Source of the DNA: Tenebrio molitor
Taxonomy: Eukaryota > Arthropoda > Insecta > Coleoptera > Tenebrionidae
Assembly (NCBI RefSeq): GCF_963966145.1
Contig: NC_091052.1
Span: forward strand, 7,006,001-7,070,000
Length of the DNA stretch: 64,000 nt
Direction of reading: 5' to 3'
Position numbers and translations under genes: made by a program. Of the stretch, positions 61,901 through 64,000 are shown piece by piece. How positions within the stretch are numbered: the first letter of the stretch is position 1; every line of letters starts with the position of its first letter. The notes under the pieces are model-generated. The model had not been told where the DNA came from. It saw nothing but the letters and a program-made list of their open reading frames with translations, and ran no database searches.

Positions 61901-62251
61901 ACTATGGCGGCCAAAAAATTTTGGCCGTCACTTTCTTGACATTCAAGTAAAATGTAAATAAACCTTTAGGAATCGTAACCCCACTTTCGATTCTTGTCAT
62001 TTTGACAATTAATTTAAACTGTTTGAAGCTCAGATATTCCAAAAATCCGACATGAATGAACAAAATTAGAGCAATCGTACATAGATAACCTGAGGTAAAC
62101 GTTCTGTGTAGTAGAAATGACAAAATAATTTTGAGTTTTGAAATTTACCACCCAAAAATAACGTTCATAATCAAGACGACAATAAAGTACGGATTACAAT
62201 TTCTTTTTGAATTGACAGATAATGACGGCCAAAATTTTTGGCCGGCATAGT
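61901..62251. mobile_element. MITE with self-palindromic ends
   Basis: The left end ACTATGGCGGCCAAAAAATT and the right end (inverted) ACTATGCCGGCCAAAAATTT match, and the match continues into GGCCGTCA. Each end also contains its own palindrome, GGCCAAAA(A)TTTTGGCC. The unit is 351 bp, with no coding sequence and no clear target duplication. Open frames on the minus strand inside it (including one with a signal-peptide look) are best ignored. Confidence 0.6.
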
Positions 62252-62514
62252 ACAAACTATTCCTTCCAATATCGAGTTGGCGATTTTTAGGCAATAAGTT
62301 TTGAGCGACTTCGTAAATATGGTACATATTCATTATACCAAATGTTTCACGAAAATGTCAGAAAAACCAAATGAATTCAGTTTAATAAATTTCAGGAAAC
62401 AAGAGCGATGTTGATTTTAAAATTTAAATACATATTTAAGTGTTGCCAACACAAAAAAGTCCCTAATACAACAAGTGCTTTACTTTTATTTAACAAATAT
62501 CCACAAAACTCGAC

Positions 62515-62672
62515 ACAAAAAAATGTGTGTATCACGTTCACCAGAAACGGTTTTGCGAGTACTCGCATTTGCAAGCCTCGGCTATCGCCTCGGCCCCCAA
62601 ACCTTACTCGCATTCGCAAAAGTACCGTTTTTGGCCCAGTGATACAAATAACTATTGATTGACGTAGTTTAC
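62515..62672. repeat. GC-cored foldback repeat, copy C
   Basis: The arms around TTTTGCGAGTACTCGC (near 62553) and CTCGCATTCGCAAAA (near 62606) are largely complementary, around a core of GCCTCGGCTATCGCCTCGG. The right flank has GATACAAATAACTATT, shared with the island at 10722-10880. Confidence 0.5.
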
Positions 62673-63921
62673 AATATCAACATGCTTTACTGGTTTTCCA
62701 GTACATCAAACATGTTTAAGCAAGTAGAATTTTGTTGTTACGACAATGTAGGGTAGAGTAAATTTAAAATTGTATTGGGCGTTATCTAGGTACTTTGTAT
62801 ATTATTTCCACGCTCGCTTACAATTTTAATGAGTTGATAATAATTTCTACGGTATATTTTATTTAGTTTTAAAGAAATTCATTTTAATTCACAATTTTCG
62901 AACAAATCAGTTTTGCAGTCCAAGACCAATTAATAAATTATTACAAGATCCGGGGCAAGATTTGTTAATCCCACGACCATAAGCTGGCGTACAAATTGCA
63001 AAACAATGGAATTTTATCGTAAGCTGTACCTAGTGTTGTCACAAAGATTTTCCCACACTTACACTTAGACCTTATCGGGGTATTTATTCTGCTATAAATT
63101 TATTATTTTTATTGTATTAAAGTATTTTATCTGTCAGCCTGGATCACAGGGAAAATATGTTTGAAATGAGGATGTACGATGTATGTTTAGTTTATTCATT
63201 CATATTTATCACTTATCTCAAAATCTTTTCAACTTAAAAACCTATTTACTTATTGTCAGAAGTGTTAGTCGAAATCTTTTAAAATCTTTGGATAATGTGT
63301 AACTAAAACCACGTAAGTAAACTCAGGCGGCACTAATTGATCCCTTTATCGGCGATAAGATTATGAAAAAGTGATAAATGACGCTGGCACATAAATTTTC
63401 GAAATTTTCATTACAACACCGGACAGACATTCGCGTCAGAGCATTAATTACTGTAAAAATTCTTCAACCGGCATCGACGATCAATTACCACAGGAAGTGA
63501 TTATCTCCATCCATTCTAATGTTTCCTCAATTATAATTTTGTCCGCTCACGTTTTTCAACAGGCTTTTTGTCGCAAATGTATTTTTAACGAAGCTATTAC
63601 ATCGTGATAATTTCCATGCGCATAAATCAACAATTATTATTAACAATGACCGATGAAGCCAAATAATTACCAATTTGTGTAGGATCTGATTCTTCGTCAT
63701 GATCGCACAAGCACTCGCTTTTTGTTAGTCCCGCAACTACAGGGCCGGTCATTCTGGATGAAGTTGATTCAAACGTTGCACTATTTACTGTACTAGACGT
63801 AAACTATAAGGCTGACCAGACAGCGTCGCCGTTTTTAAGAGTCATACAAGCCAGGCTGAGTCGCGGTTGCGCAGAAATACAATTTTTTCAAATCGACAAA
63901 GCAAACAACATTTAGTCTCAA
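62673..63921. other. Intergenic sequence
   Basis: AT-rich, with no open frame, repeat or RNA gene that I can support. Confidence 0.5.
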
Positions 63922-63953
63922 ATGCGACACATTCAAACAGACGGATTTGTGCC
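63922..63953 (+). CDS. Possible first coding exon of the next gene
   Basis: The ATG at 63922 opens MRHIQTDGFV and runs into a consensus donor (GTGCC|GTAAGT) after 32 nt, phase 2. The preceding 100 bp are less AT-rich, as expected of a leader. The rest of the gene would lie beyond the window, so this is only a suggestion; the exon could equally be noncoding. Confidence 0.2.
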
Positions 63954-64000
63954 GTAAGTAAAGGATAACAATTTTGTTTCAGCAAACGCGAAAAAATGCG

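Noticed and set aside
61902..62123. Minus-strand frame beginning MSFLLHRTF with a signal-peptide look, near the second carbonic anhydrase
   Set aside because: It lies wholly inside the inverted-repeat element at 61901-62251 and no donor in the right phase links it to the enzyme.

Overview
The window is animal nuclear DNA, most likely from an insect. The genes are split by GT-AG introns, many only 44 to 60 bp long. The AT-rich spaces between them are full of decayed DNA transposons. The gene set is animal: sorting nexin-4, a giant MLL3/4-type histone methyltransferase, two alpha-carbonic anhydrases and a MYCBPAP-type sperm-flagellum protein. A beetle is my best guess from intron size and repeat style, but that is inference.

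Layout, left to right. Positions 1-1506 hold the 3' half of SNX4 on the plus strand, with a foldback element in one intron. Positions 2107-3077 hold two small single-pass membrane proteins in tandem. Positions 3.1-16 kb are gene-poor. They contain a non-LTR retrotransposon tail, at least three inverted-repeat DNA elements (one with a Tc/mariner-type transposase remnant, one with a second element nested inside it), two adjacent dead copies of a Crypton-like tyrosine recombinase, and one unexplained GC-rich open stretch on the minus strand (5775-6165). Positions 16139-28276 hold a six-exon two-pass membrane protein gene (TMEM200-like, tentative). Its exon phases all agree, and it may have an alternative last exon at 31074.

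Positions 31548-55185 are filled by one 24-exon gene for a KMT2C/KMT2D (MLL3/MLL4) H3K4 methyltransferase of about 5,450 residues. I traced every splice junction by phase. PHD clusters, an HMG box, an extended PHD, FYRN, FYRC, a WDR5-binding motif, SET and post-SET all lie in one reading frame. The gene is therefore the fused form of what Drosophila carries as separate Lpt and trr genes.

Positions 56410-61700 form a compact cluster: alpha-carbonic anhydrase (minus), MYCBPAP homologue (plus) and a second alpha-carbonic anhydrase (minus). The first two start only 80 bp apart, so they probably share a promoter. Bicarbonate is known to control sperm motility in animals, so a shared germline role is possible but unproven. 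The rest, to 64 kb, is intergenic with another inverted-repeat element, a GC-rich foldback repeat and perhaps the first exon of the next gene.

I found no RNA genes, CRISPR arrays or viral genes that I could support. Novelty claims are limited to structural observations. The best are the two 51-nt in-frame removable segments in KMT2C/D, the GC-cored foldback repeat family and the carbonic anhydrase/MYCBPAP cluster.
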